From Salegentibacter flavus (lineage in GTDB: Bacteria > Bacteroidota > Bacteroidia > Flavobacteriales > Flavobacteriaceae), in NCBI RefSeq assembly GCF_900115145.1, contig NZ_FOVL01000027.1:1-35317 (forward strand): 35,317 nt of DNA, given 5' to 3'. The notes under the pieces were generated by a model. The model searched no databases. It saw only the letters and a program-made list of their open reading frames with translations, and was not told the origin of the DNA. Position 1 is the first letter of the stretch, and every line of letters begins with the position of its first letter. Positions 1-7,106 of this stretch are shown here, one piece after another. Both the position numbers and the translations under genes were made by a program.

Positions 1-107
1 TTTTTACTAATCGAAAGGTTCTTTGCGATAGTTTTTATTCCCTTTCCCTGTTGGCGTAGAAGAAGTATTTGTTTTACTTGACTCATTAGTTTTGGTTTTC
101 CGGACAT
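1..107 (-). CDS. istA: IS21-family transposase IstA, 5' end only
   Basis: Read on the minus strand from an ATG at 107, the sequence encodes MSGKPKLMSQVKQILLLRQQ and continues with GKGIKTIAKNLSISK before leaving the window. This is the N-terminal helix-turn-helix style start typical of IstA, the DDE transposase of IS21-family elements, which works with the ATPase helper IstB. Only about 35 codons are visible, so the catalytic core and the expected downstream istB lie outside and it is unknown whether the element is intact. The identification is supported by the multiple terminal repeats found directly upstream (163-320), which is how IS21 left ends are organised. The assignment rests on recognition of the N-terminus, not on a search. 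Confidence 0.7.
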   Translation of the reverse strand, partial: MSGKPKLMSQVKQILLLRQQGKGIKTIAKNLSISK

Positions 108-162
108 TTCTCATCTTTTGGTGGATACCACCAAATAAACTAAAACCTGAAAGAAAAAGCCT

Positions 163-320
163 GGGGGGGTCAACATGCTCCCAAATAAATCATCCAGAGG
201 GGTCAACATACTCCAGAATAATTTAAAATTCTAGCTATCTTCGTTTTCTTAAGGGGGGTCAGCATCCGCCAGAACGACAGCACGCTAAATATAGACTGTT
301 AGGGGGGTCAGCTTAGTCCA
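163..320 (-). mobile_element. Left end of IS21-family element with four terminal repeats
   Basis: Four diverged copies of a repeat of the form GGGGTCARCATNCTCC occur at 163-181, 199-214, 253-270 and 302-320, all in the same orientation and starting about 55 bases upstream of istA. IS21-family elements carry several such repeats at each end as transposase binding sites. Read from outside inward, the outermost copy begins TGGACTAAGCTGACCCC, so the element boundary is probably at or near 320, consistent with a TG...CA terminus. DNA beyond 320 belongs to a decayed gene, as expected for an insertion site. The target duplication cannot be checked because the other end is outside the window. Confidence 0.7.
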
Positions 321-321
321 G

Positions 322-795
322 TATATCCAGTCACTGTCTCACCATCCTTGTAAGTACCAATCATTTTTACTTTATAGTCTCCTTTAGCGTTGGTCTCTAA
401 AATGGTTTTTCCGGGAATACTCAATTCTTCTTCGGTATAAGGTCCTTAGGTCTTGGCCATTCCTTTGTTATCTGTAAGTTCAAGTTTGCAGGTAGTAAAA
501 GCTTCTTTTGCTCCATCTGATTTAAAAGTTACATTGCTTGAAGCAGGTGCTTCCTGGATACCTTTAAGTTATACCGGCTTCAAAGAAGCTTTTGCACCGC
601 TTTGGAATTCCATAAGCAATTCAGGAGAATTACTTTCTATAGATACTCTTCTGTCTTATTCACGCAAAAGGTCCAACTCCAGTTTCCCACCTGGTTGTTC
701 TGATGGAAGTTTTGGTTTGTTTCTGCCTTCAACAGCAATTCTAGATGCATTTATCGCAAAGACATCTACAACCGGAAATCTAATGAACCAGAGAT
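322..795 (-). pseudogene. Decayed gene fragment next to the IS21 end
   Basis: The minus strand reads as a plausible beta-strand-rich protein in a single frame, interrupted by in-frame stops at 656-658, 569-571 and 446-448. Readable segments include KLELDLLRE, then SNVTFKSDGAKEAF, then GPYTEEELSIPGKTILETNA and GDYKVKMIGTYKDGETVTGY, which runs into the IS21 terminus at about 320. I do not recognise the family; the alternating polar and hydrophobic pattern would suit an Ig-like or carbohydrate-binding module. Three stops in one frame with otherwise protein-like text indicate a dead gene, probably cut by the IS insertion. The open frame on the opposite strand (453-797) is its shadow. Confidence 0.5.
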
Positions 796-905
796 AAAAG
801 AATATTATATCCCTAAATTAGCCGAAGAAAAAAATCCTATATTGTTCCTGAATAATATAAGATGAAAATGGAAAATTACAAGAGACATTTCAAAAACCGG
901 AATAA
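755..905 (+). pseudogene. Second decayed gene fragment, plus strand
   Basis: Plus-strand text reads YRKDIYNRKSNEPEIKEYYI then PKLAEEKNPILFLNNI, followed after a frameshift near 860 by DENGKLQETFQKPE and a stop near 905. This looks like the C-terminal part of a real protein with at least one frameshift and no start. The family is not recognised. It overlaps the start of the minus-strand fragment, so the true junction between the two relics lies somewhere in 740-795. It sits just upstream of the histidine kinase and contributes nothing obvious to it. Confidence 0.35.
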
Positions 906-963
906 TTCAGGATTCCTCTTCCGCAAGCCGCTAAACTAATTTTTTTAAGACTCATAAGGCTAA

Positions 964-2079
964 ATGAAAAACAAAATCAATACCATATCAGATTCTGATA
1001 AGCTTCTTTTAAATATTGAAAAACAATTTAACCTTGAACCTTTTTTCGAGTCATCGACCGATTTTCTATGCATCGCCGGCTATGACGGATTTTTCAGAAG
1101 GGTAAATCCGGCATTTATTAAGTTAATGGGTTATACCCGGGAAGAATTATTTGCCAGTCCCATAAGCCATTTTGTACATCCCCAGGATAAGCAGAGTACA
1201 GCTGAAACGCGGGCCCTGATTTTGAAAGGAACTCCATTGTTACACTTTCAAAACCGTTATATCACGAAAAATCGGGAAATCGTGTGGCTCACCTGGACCT
1301 CCATTCCCGAACCCTCCCTGAATTTAATTTATGCCATTGCAAAAAATATCACCCATATAAAGAAATTGGAGGAAGAACGAAATTCCCTTCTTGCCACCCT
1401 TACAAAAGTAAATGCAGAATTTAAACAATTAACCTATACCACTTCCCACGACTTAAGGTCTCCCGTAAATAATTTGCTTTCAATTTTAAGTCTTTTAGAT
1501 ATCTCGAAGATCCAGGATGAAGAAACCTTGCTTTATATAGAAATGATAGAAACTTCAGCTTTTCAGTTGAAAAACACCCTGAATAAGCATATTGATATTT
1601 TAAATGAAGAAGATAAATTAAACGTGAAATGTGAAAAGGTTAATCTAAAAGATACCCTGGATAATACCCTTGAACCATTAAGAACTTTGATTGAAGATTC
1701 AAAGGCTGTATTCAATATAGATTTTTCGGAAGTGCCGGATATAAATTTCAATACTTTTTATCTGCATAGCATATTTCTCAATTTGATTTCAAATTCAATA
1801 AAATATTCCAGACCCGGAATTACTCCGGAAATTACTATTTCATCTAAAAAAGACGATACTTCTACACGTATCATTTTTTCTGATAACGGACTTGGTTTTG
1901 ATATGGAAAAGGTGGAAGGAAAAATTTTTGGGTTACACCAGAGTTTTCATGATCACCAGGACAGCAAAGGTATAGGTCTATACCTGGTCAATAATTACAT
2001 GAATAGCTTAGGGGGCAGTATACGTTTAGAAAGTAAGGTGAATGTGGGAACAAGCTTTATTTTAAAATTCAGATCTTAA
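964..2079 (+). CDS. PAS-domain sensor histidine kinase, soluble
   Basis: A 371-residue sensor kinase that should autophosphorylate on histidine and pass the phosphate to a response regulator. A PAS domain covers about residues 25-135 (VNPAFIKLMGYTREEL is the typical PAS core). A short coiled coil leads to a HisKA dimerisation helix with the phospho-acceptor H162 in TTSHDLRSPVNN. The HATPase domain follows, with the N box around N277 (NLISNSIKYS), the G1 box DNGLGFD at 307-313 and the G2 box GIGLYLV at 336-342. There is no signal peptide or membrane segment, so it senses a cytoplasmic or diffusible cue through the PAS domain. No response regulator lies nearby, so it is an orphan kinase here. 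The region upstream is pseudogene debris; the start is the first ATG of the frame with an AT-rich leader. Confidence 0.9.
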   Translation: MKNKINTISDSDKLLLNIEKQFNLEPFFESSTDFLCIAGYDGFFRRVNPAFIKLMGYTREELFASPISHFVHPQDKQSTAETRALILKGTPLLHFQNRYITKNREIVWLTWTSIPEPSLNLIYAIAKNITHIKKLEEERNSLLATLTKVNAEFKQLTYTTSHDLRSPVNNLLSILSLLDISKIQDEETLLYIEMIETSAFQLKNTLNKHIDILNEEDKLNVKCEKVNLKDTLDNTLEPLRTLIEDSKAVFNIDFSEVPDINFNTFYLHSIFLNLISNSIKYSRPGITPEITISSKKDDTSTRIIFSDNGLGFDMEKVEGKIFGLHQSFHDHQDSKGIGLYLVNNYMNSLGGSIRLESKVNVGTSFILKFRS

Positions 2080-2218
2080 AATTAAATTCAGCAGCTTAAA
2101 CCGGGCATAGCTGGAGAGAAAATACTTTCCTTAATAAAGCATCCTAAAATTGAAACGAATTATTATGCTTCGCAAAGCACCGAATCCCTTTTCAGCCATA
2201 CCGCTATGTACAAAAGGC

Positions 2219-3067
2219 TCATAACTTCTTAATCATTTCAAATTGCTTTCCTTTTAGTTCTATATTTTTTGCTTTCAGGAACTCAGTAATTGAATTACAT
2301 GAAATAGCTGTATTGACAAATTTTACTGTATCCGCCTTATTGTATTTCATAACTTCATTAAGCAATAATGTCGCTATTCCCTTTCTTCTATTTTGCTTTT
2401 CCACCGCTATTTGGGTAATATCTCCTGAAGCGGGCTCAAATATAGAATAGCCAATAAGCTTTTTTTGGGTATACACTCCTAAGGAAATAAAATCTTCTGG
2501 CGCTCTATTAATTGCCTCAAAGTTGTTTTGCCAGGAAGGATAAAAATCCCAGAAGTCAGAAATTGAGTCCAAATTTACGGTCTCCATTTGTTTAACTGAA
2601 TAGTCTGAATTTTTTATTCTGCTGTCAATATTTTCACTTTTCTGCATAAAATAATTAAACTCGCGGGTTGTTTCAAATCCAAGTTTTTTATAAACAGAGA
2701 TGGCTTTAGGATTGTGTTGCATTACTTCCAGCAGGTATTGTTCAATCTTATTTTTTTTCAAATGCGGCAGTGAAGTCAGGAAGATTCCTGATGCTAAACC
2801 TCTCCCTCTATAATCTTTTAAAGTTCCCGTTCCTGTGTCATAGGCAGTCTGTATTCCGTTAACATGCCCTATACCATTAAAAGTAAAAGCCACAATTTCA
2901 TCATTATCATCAAATGCGGCAAAAGACAATTCAGGAACAAAACCACGTCTTTTTAGCATAGTTTTAAGTTGTGCTTTATTCCACTGAACTTCATAATCGG
3001 CAAAAGCCTGGGAGAATGCTCTAAAAATCGTTTCGTATTCTGTTTTTTCAAGAGACTTTATTTCCAT
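2219..3067 (-). CDS. GNAT-family acetyltransferase with two GNAT domains
   Basis: A 282-residue protein with two tandem GNAT folds. The first (about 1-145) has an acetyl-CoA pyrophosphate-binding loop of the Q/RxxGxG/A type in DYRGRGLASGIF and the C-terminal signature NPKAISVYKKLGFE. The second (about 155-282) has the matching loop QNRRKGIATLLL. GNAT enzymes move an acetyl group from acetyl-CoA to an amine on a small molecule or protein; the substrate cannot be read from the sequence. It has no signal peptide and should be cytoplasmic. It is a single gene, separated by about 60 bases from the membrane protein gene upstream on the same strand, and may be read with it. The domain call is firm and the substrate unknown. 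Confidence 0.88.
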   Translation of the reverse strand: MEIKSLEKTEYETIFRAFSQAFADYEVQWNKAQLKTMLKRRGFVPELSFAAFDDNDEIVAFTFNGIGHVNGIQTAYDTGTGTLKDYRGRGLASGIFLTSLPHLKKNKIEQYLLEVMQHNPKAISVYKKLGFETTREFNYFMQKSENIDSRIKNSDYSVKQMETVNLDSISDFWDFYPSWQNNFEAINRAPEDFISLGVYTQKKLIGYSIFEPASGDITQIAVEKQNRRKGIATLLLNEVMKYNKADTVKFVNTAISCNSITEFLKAKNIELKGKQFEMIKKL

Positions 3068-3126
3068 TGATTATTTTGCTGAATTTGGTTTTATACAATG
3101 CTATGAAAAAGCACTAATAAATGTAC

Positions 3127-3729
3127 TTATTCTTTTTCGATCTCTTGTTTAAGACTGTCTATTGTTAATCCCTGAAGGTTTTGGGTTCGGTGAGTGCGTA
3201 AAATGTACTTCACAGGCTTTTCATTCAACCGGATAGTACCGTCTTCCTGAATGAAACCGGCCCATTCGGGTGTATTTATTCTTAAGGCCTCGTTATTATA
3301 CAAATTGCTGTCTAAATGAATGATGTGGTTATAGACGCTTATTTCTTTCCCAAAAACCCCGTTTATTTTAAAGTCGGTTAATGCATTTTCGTCGGAATCA
3401 AAGAGTACTACAATGTAATCTTTGTTGGTTGTTATATTAATATCAATGGTACTTTCATTGTGGGTTATAGAGACGGCGATCAATATGCCCAGGACTAATT
3501 CTCCTATAACAATTACTTTGTATGAAATCATTCTTACCAGGATCCTGTCAATAATATAAAAAACTAGGATACTTAAAGTGATTGCACCTACTACTGCACC
3601 AATAAGCGCTGCTTCCGGCTCACTATTAAAAACAATTATTAAAACGTAAATTGTGTAAAGTATGCTCAGGGCAGCAATTACTACTAAGGGAGTAATCGGA
3701 AAGATTAGCTTTTTTAGTGTTTTACTCAT
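3127..3729 (-). CDS. Small membrane protein, function unknown
   Basis: A 200-residue protein with three predicted membrane helices in its N-terminal half (about residues 8-32, 38-65 and 68-90) and a soluble C-terminal part of about 105 residues that contains beta-strand-like stretches (INITTNKDYIVVLFDSDE) and ends in basic and acidic residues. I do not recognise a family. It starts at an ATG and is followed on the same strand by the acetyltransferase gene about 60 bases on, with another small membrane protein gene upstream (3821-4228), so the three could share a transcript. The helix-plus-soluble-domain layout would fit a cytoplasmic-membrane protein whose tail faces one side. Confidence 0.7.
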   Translation of the reverse strand: MSKTLKKLIFPITPLVVIAALSILYTIYVLIIVFNSEPEAALIGAVVGAITLSILVFYIIDRILVRMISYKVIVIGELVLGILIAVSITHNESTIDINITTNKDYIVVLFDSDENALTDFKINGVFGKEISVYNHIIHLDSNLYNNEALRINTPEWAGFIQEDGTIRLNEKPVKYILRTHRTQNLQGLTIDSLKQEIEKE

Positions 3730-3820
3730 TCTATTCCAGGTTAGTTGTTCCTAATCGCCAAATCACAGCGAAAATCCTATGGTTTCAAGTCTTCTCTTGC
3801 CCTGCAAACAGGCAGATTTA

Positions 3821-4228
3821 TTATCTTTCAGCAGTTAATCTTACTACTGCAATTCCGGTTATTGCCTGGAACAGGCCTGAAGTAAAATAGAGGGGTTGTA
3901 AAAAATCCTTGTATCCTATAAATGCTATTTGAGCTATTATCCAGATCATTAAAATTAAGCCAAATATACTTCCAAACTGAGCCCGTTTATTTTTCTTTTT
4001 AAATGTAAGCCAGAAGCCAAAAACATTTCCTAGGCCTACAAATAAGAAAAGTATTATTCCCGGGAAAAGGAAGTCAGTGAAAGGTGTGTTTTCCAGCCAT
4101 TCCAGTTTCATGCTGAGGCTGGAAGGATCGTCGATCAGCATAAAACCACCGAGGAGTCCGCTTAGACCATTGAATAACTGCATGACACCTAATATGATAA
4201 TAAGATTGGTCTTTGTTTTTTTGCTCAT
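3821..4228 (-). CDS. Small four-helix membrane protein, function unknown
   Basis: A 135-residue protein with four predicted membrane helices (LIIILGVMQLFNGLSGLLGG, FPGIILFLFVGLGNVFGFWL, GSIFGLILMIWIIAQIAFIG and LYFTSGLFQAITGIAVV). I start it at the ATG at 4228 (MSKKTKTN), because the longer frame would need a TTG at 4249 and the extra seven residues add nothing; the basic MSKKTK start suits a first membrane helix. The family is not recognised, though small proteins of this layout are common in Flavobacteriaceae. It lies upstream of another membrane protein gene on the same strand. Confidence 0.7.
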   Translation of the reverse strand: MSKKTKTNLIIILGVMQLFNGLSGLLGGFMLIDDPSSLSMKLEWLENTPFTDFLFPGIILFLFVGLGNVFGFWLTFKKKNKRAQFGSIFGLILMIWIIAQIAFIGYKDFLQPLYFTSGLFQAITGIAVVRLTAER

Positions 4229-4295
4229 CCGTTTCCCTATTTGGCTCAATCTGAACGGTCAGGTATGAATCGATTACTTTTACTTTATTGATGTC

Positions 4296-4450
4296 TAGCC
4301 GTTCATTTTTTTGCTTGTCCAAAAAAACGAACCAAAAAAAGGACACTTTTTTGGAGGTGTTTCCGAATCGCTACCGCGTTTCGGAACCGTACTTTCCCGG
4401 CTAAATTTTCTCCAAGGCTTCAAAAATTTTACGCCGGGAAAGCCCTACAC
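4296..4450. repeat. Candidate dispersed intergenic repeat
   Basis: The block beginning TTTTTTGCTTGTCCAAAAAA and passing through ACGAACCAAAAAAAGGACAC, TTTTTTGGAGGTGTTTCCG and GAAAGCCC does not look coding, although both strands have short open frames. I recall very similar text (TTGCTTGTCC..AACCAAAAA.AGGACAC) between genes of other Bacteroidota genomes, so I list it as a candidate dispersed repeat. Nothing in this window repeats it at full length. The rest of the 4250-4700 gap holds AT-rich DNA and a piece at 4570-4625 with TTTGACAGCTCTAAGCTCAG and GACAAGCTTCG, which also looks repeat-derived. No gene is seen here. Confidence 0.4.
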
Positions 4451-4700
4451 TCAAAAAAGAATTTTGATAATAAATTATCATTATAAAATTCTCGGAGTCC
4501 ATTTTTTGATTTTTGTAAAATCTTAAATTTTAAAGACCAATGCTTTTTTTTCTAATCCTTTTTCACTTAAGGGGCCGAGCCTTTGACAGCTCTAAGCTCA
4601 GGACAAGCTTCGAAAATGAGGGCGAGTTTTCTAATTTTAGTTTTTTGAGGTGAAAAAATGGATATTGGATTCAATTTTCATTTATGAATCTTGCGGGATG

Positions 4701-5369
4701 CTAAACATACATCCGGCTAATTCTTTCGAGTCCGTTGGGGTCGCTGATCTTAATTCGGGTGCCCTGGGTGCTGATAAGCTTTTCAGACCTGAACTCTGAG
4801 AGGAGTCGGTTAACGGTTTCTTTAACCGTGCCTATATAGCTCGCAAGATCTGATCGGGTTATGGCTACCTGGTCAGGTTCTCTGCCATTGGTACTGAATT
4901 TACTGTTAAGACTAAGCAGGGCTTCCGCCAGCCGTCCCCGTACCGGTTTGTAAGCCAGCTCTACTATTTTTTCATTGCCTTTCCTGATATTCAGGGCCAG
5001 TTGTTGCAGCAGACTTCTGAAAATCTGATCATCCTCTTTTAAAACTTCCCAGAAATCCTGTTTAGAAATGAATAACAGGGAGGAGTCTTCCAGGGTTTTT
5101 GCGGAATTTCCATACCTGCTTTGGGAGAATAGGTCGGAGAGGCAAAGCAGTTCAGCATTAGTCACAATCTTCAGGATCTGTTCTTTTCCTGAACTCCCCA
5201 GTTTAGTAATCTTTATACTTCCGTTCTCTACAAAATAAGCGCCAAGGGGAGTACTGCCTTCCTGGTAAATCAACTGGGCTTTTTTATAGTACAAATAATC
5301 TGCCCGGGCCCTTAAAGGAGCCGGAATCTCCGGGGCTTTGTTTTCGGTGGAATATAAAACAGCTGCCAT
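4701..5369 (-). CDS. Crp/Fnr-family transcription regulator
   Basis: A 222-residue regulator with a cyclic-nucleotide-binding-like beta barrel (about residues 25-125; YQEGSTPLGAYFVENGSIKI), a long dimerisation helix (about 115-145) and a C-terminal winged helix-turn-helix (about 150-210; TRSDLASYIGTVKETVNRLL is the recognition part). There is no N-terminal cysteine cluster, only one Cys at about 76, so it is not an oxygen-sensing Fe-S Fnr. The phosphate-contact residues of true cAMP receptors are not evident either, so the ligand is open. The gene is divergent from the lipoprotein gene at 5744, and a perfect palindrome (5440-5451) lies 71 bases in front of its start, a good position for autoregulation. 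Confidence 0.88.
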   Translation of the reverse strand: MAAVLYSTENKAPEIPAPLRARADYLYYKKAQLIYQEGSTPLGAYFVENGSIKITKLGSSGKEQILKIVTNAELLCLSDLFSQSRYGNSAKTLEDSSLLFISKQDFWEVLKEDDQIFRSLLQQLALNIRKGNEKIVELAYKPVRGRLAEALLSLNSKFSTNGREPDQVAITRSDLASYIGTVKETVNRLLSEFRSEKLISTQGTRIKISDPNGLERISRMYV

Positions 5370-5439
5370 ACGATTTTATTTAAAAGATTAACCAGTAACA
5401 TCTATGATGGAAATTAAGAATAAAACCCCGCGGCAACAA

Positions 5440-5451
5440 TGACAAATGTCA
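5440..5451. promoter_or_regulatory. Palindrome TGACA-AA-TGTCA, candidate operator
   Basis: A perfect inverted repeat with 5-base arms and a 2-base spacer in the shared upstream region of the Crp/Fnr gene (minus strand) and the lipoprotein gene (plus strand). Crp/Fnr dimers bind two-fold symmetric sites of about this size with TGA..TCA outer bases, so this may be the regulator's own binding site. The remaining upstream DNA (5452-5743) has no gene; its last 60 bases before 5744 are AT-rich and probably hold the promoter of the lipoprotein gene. Confidence 0.4.
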
Positions 5452-5743
5452 TCTTTTAGTTTTGAAAAGTGGGTGTAATTAATTTTAAATCAAGTAATTA
5501 TGAGGGGCTCTTTAAGCCTGTTAATCCTGATCTTTTAAGGAGGCATTAGAAATTATCCGGCACCTGACGGGAAGAAACAAAGCTGTGCCAGACTTGCTTC
5601 AGAGGCAGTGATTTTTGTTACCAGGACCGGGATTTAAAACGTTTTTTATGATAGCAAGGGTTAGCGATAAAGCTGTTTAATTTGTTTAATTTCAGAGTGT
5701 TGGATGAAAATCTGAAATTTATTAACCTTAAAAAACTAAAGCG

Positions 5744-7024
5744 ATGAATTTATTTAGTACTTTTTTAAAATCGGCAATGATTGCCGTGCTCATGATCTTC
5801 TTCACGGGATGTGAAAAAGAAGAGTTGAACGAACAGCTTTTTGAAGCCGAAGCCTCGGTGAATTCAAAAGCTCCTAATGCAAAGGCAGAGGCAGAGGAAG
5901 AGGCTGCAGGAAATAACCTGTCTTTCCCGGTTATCTGGGCGGAGGGAATTGATAAAGATCTCAGAGAACGTCCTGCTGATTGGGTAGAAGGCTATTATTT
6001 ACTTACAGGAGAATGGTGGTTCGTATGGGGTCCTGAACCTGTAGATCCGGATTCACCTATTTACAGTTGTGCTCCCAGTCCTTCTGATGAATTATTATGT
6101 TTAGACCAAACCGAACCGGGTACTGAAGAGGGCCTTTATAAAGGCTGGGTGCAAAAAGACGCGGGCAACTTCTGGGAGGCTTATAATGATTTCGCAACCC
6201 TTCCTGTAAATGTTGACTTTATCGACTGGGGAGATAACCTGGAGTCTATAGACTGGAACATTAAATCCAGAGTACGTACCGAACTTGTGCTCTATGAAAA
6301 TGTAGTGGACCAGGGAGAAACTGTCCCCGTCCTCCAATACCCAATGAGACATGTTGATGGCTGGGGTATTACCGAAGTGCACGGACTTCAGACAGATCTT
6401 GAGGATAATATCCAGTTTGATAATGTGACCGGGGATCAGGCTACCGTTTATTCTGAGCGTACCAGGATGACCATTCAAAAACTTAATGTAGACCCCGAAA
6501 ATCTAAGTGAAGGTGATTTAACTTGGGACGCAGGAACTTCTGAATGGGTAGATCATGGTAGTGGAGAGTCTCTTATTAATCCATCAATTTTAAACCAGTC
6601 ACTTGCCGAGGCAGAAGATGGCCCGGGCTACTTTAATGCCGAAGTTAACGTTAAGGGTAAAATAATATACGGTTATACCTGGGATATGAAAAAAATGAAT
6701 GAAGGTACCGGATTTTACAGGATCACTTATAGCTTTGATGCAGATGATGGATTAAATACTTTCATCACTAATTCCACTACGATAATTGTCGCGGAAGAAG
6801 AGGAAGATGAGGGACATGAAGATGAAGTAAATGCAACAGAAGATGCTGAAGCTGGAAGAGGCGGAGAAGGAATGGTGGATTTTGTTAATAATCTTACCTA
6901 TATGGACATTGAAATAGTTGGAAAAACTACCGGTGGCGGTGGTGGCAACAGCGGCGGCGGTAACGGCGGTGGCGGCAACAATGGTGGCGGTAATAGCGGC
7001 GGTGGCCATGGCAGCGGCCATTAG
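5744..7024 (+). CDS. Lipoprotein with acidic linkers and Gly-rich C-terminal tail, function unknown
   Basis: A 426-residue lipoprotein. The signal peptide ends at the lipobox FFTGC with Cys23, so it is exported and lipid-anchored. A mostly beta-type body (about 60-345) rich in Trp and Asp follows (for example WVEGYYLLTGEWWFVWGPEP and YITYSFD-like segments near 330), then a very acidic linker (about 347-370, EEEEDEGHEDE), and finally a low-complexity tail of about 30 residues made almost only of Gly, Asn and Ser, ending in GGGHGSGH. I do not recognise the family. The tail could act as a flexible or cell-surface spacer, and its His residues could bind metal, but neither is shown. It is divergent from the Crp/Fnr gene and ends at a strong bidirectional terminator. 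Confidence 0.75.
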   Translation: MNLFSTFLKSAMIAVLMIFFTGCEKEELNEQLFEAEASVNSKAPNAKAEAEEEAAGNNLSFPVIWAEGIDKDLRERPADWVEGYYLLTGEWWFVWGPEPVDPDSPIYSCAPSPSDELLCLDQTEPGTEEGLYKGWVQKDAGNFWEAYNDFATLPVNVDFIDWGDNLESIDWNIKSRVRTELVLYENVVDQGETVPVLQYPMRHVDGWGITEVHGLQTDLEDNIQFDNVTGDQATVYSERTRMTIQKLNVDPENLSEGDLTWDAGTSEWVDHGSGESLINPSILNQSLAEAEDGPGYFNAEVNVKGKIIYGYTWDMKKMNEGTGFYRITYSFDADDGLNTFITNSTTIIVAEEEEDEGHEDEVNATEDAEAGRGGEGMVDFVNNLTYMDIEIVGKTTGGGGGNSGGGNGGGGNNGGGNSGGGHGSGH

Positions 7025-7050
7025 ATAATATGATTAACCATTCTAATAAG

Positions 7051-7086
7051 AAAAGCCGGTCTACAGTTAATGTAGACCGGCTTTTT
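7051..7086. terminator. Bidirectional terminator hairpin
   Basis: A perfect 15-bp stem (AAAAGCCGGTCTACA paired with TGTAGACCGGCTTTT) with the loop GTTAA. It lies between the convergent lipoprotein gene (ends 7024) and S9 peptidase gene (ends 7107 on the minus strand). T-runs flank the stem in both reading directions, so it should stop transcription from both sides. Confidence 0.88.
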
Positions 7087-7106
7087 AATGTTTGATAATT
7101 TTTTTC

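Noticed and set aside
163-320. A CRISPR array, because of four similar repeats
   Set aside because: The repeats are short, diverged and unevenly spaced, and lie directly upstream of istA; they are IS21 terminal repeats. No cas gene is present and no other array was seen in the window.
453-797. 114-codon plus-strand open frame beside the IS21 end
   Set aside because: It lies opposite a decayed minus-strand frame that reads as a protein; its own translation is Ser/Leu-rich and has no family features.
4311-4526. 71-codon plus frame and overlapping 90-codon minus frame (4074-4346)
   Set aside because: Both cross the candidate dispersed repeat and the start of the membrane protein gene and show no conserved features.
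6101-7021. Minus-strand frames inside the Gly-rich lipoprotein gene (6101-6478 and 6752-7021)
   Set aside because: Shadows of the real gene; the Ala/Thr-rich start of the second is the antisense of the Gly codon run.
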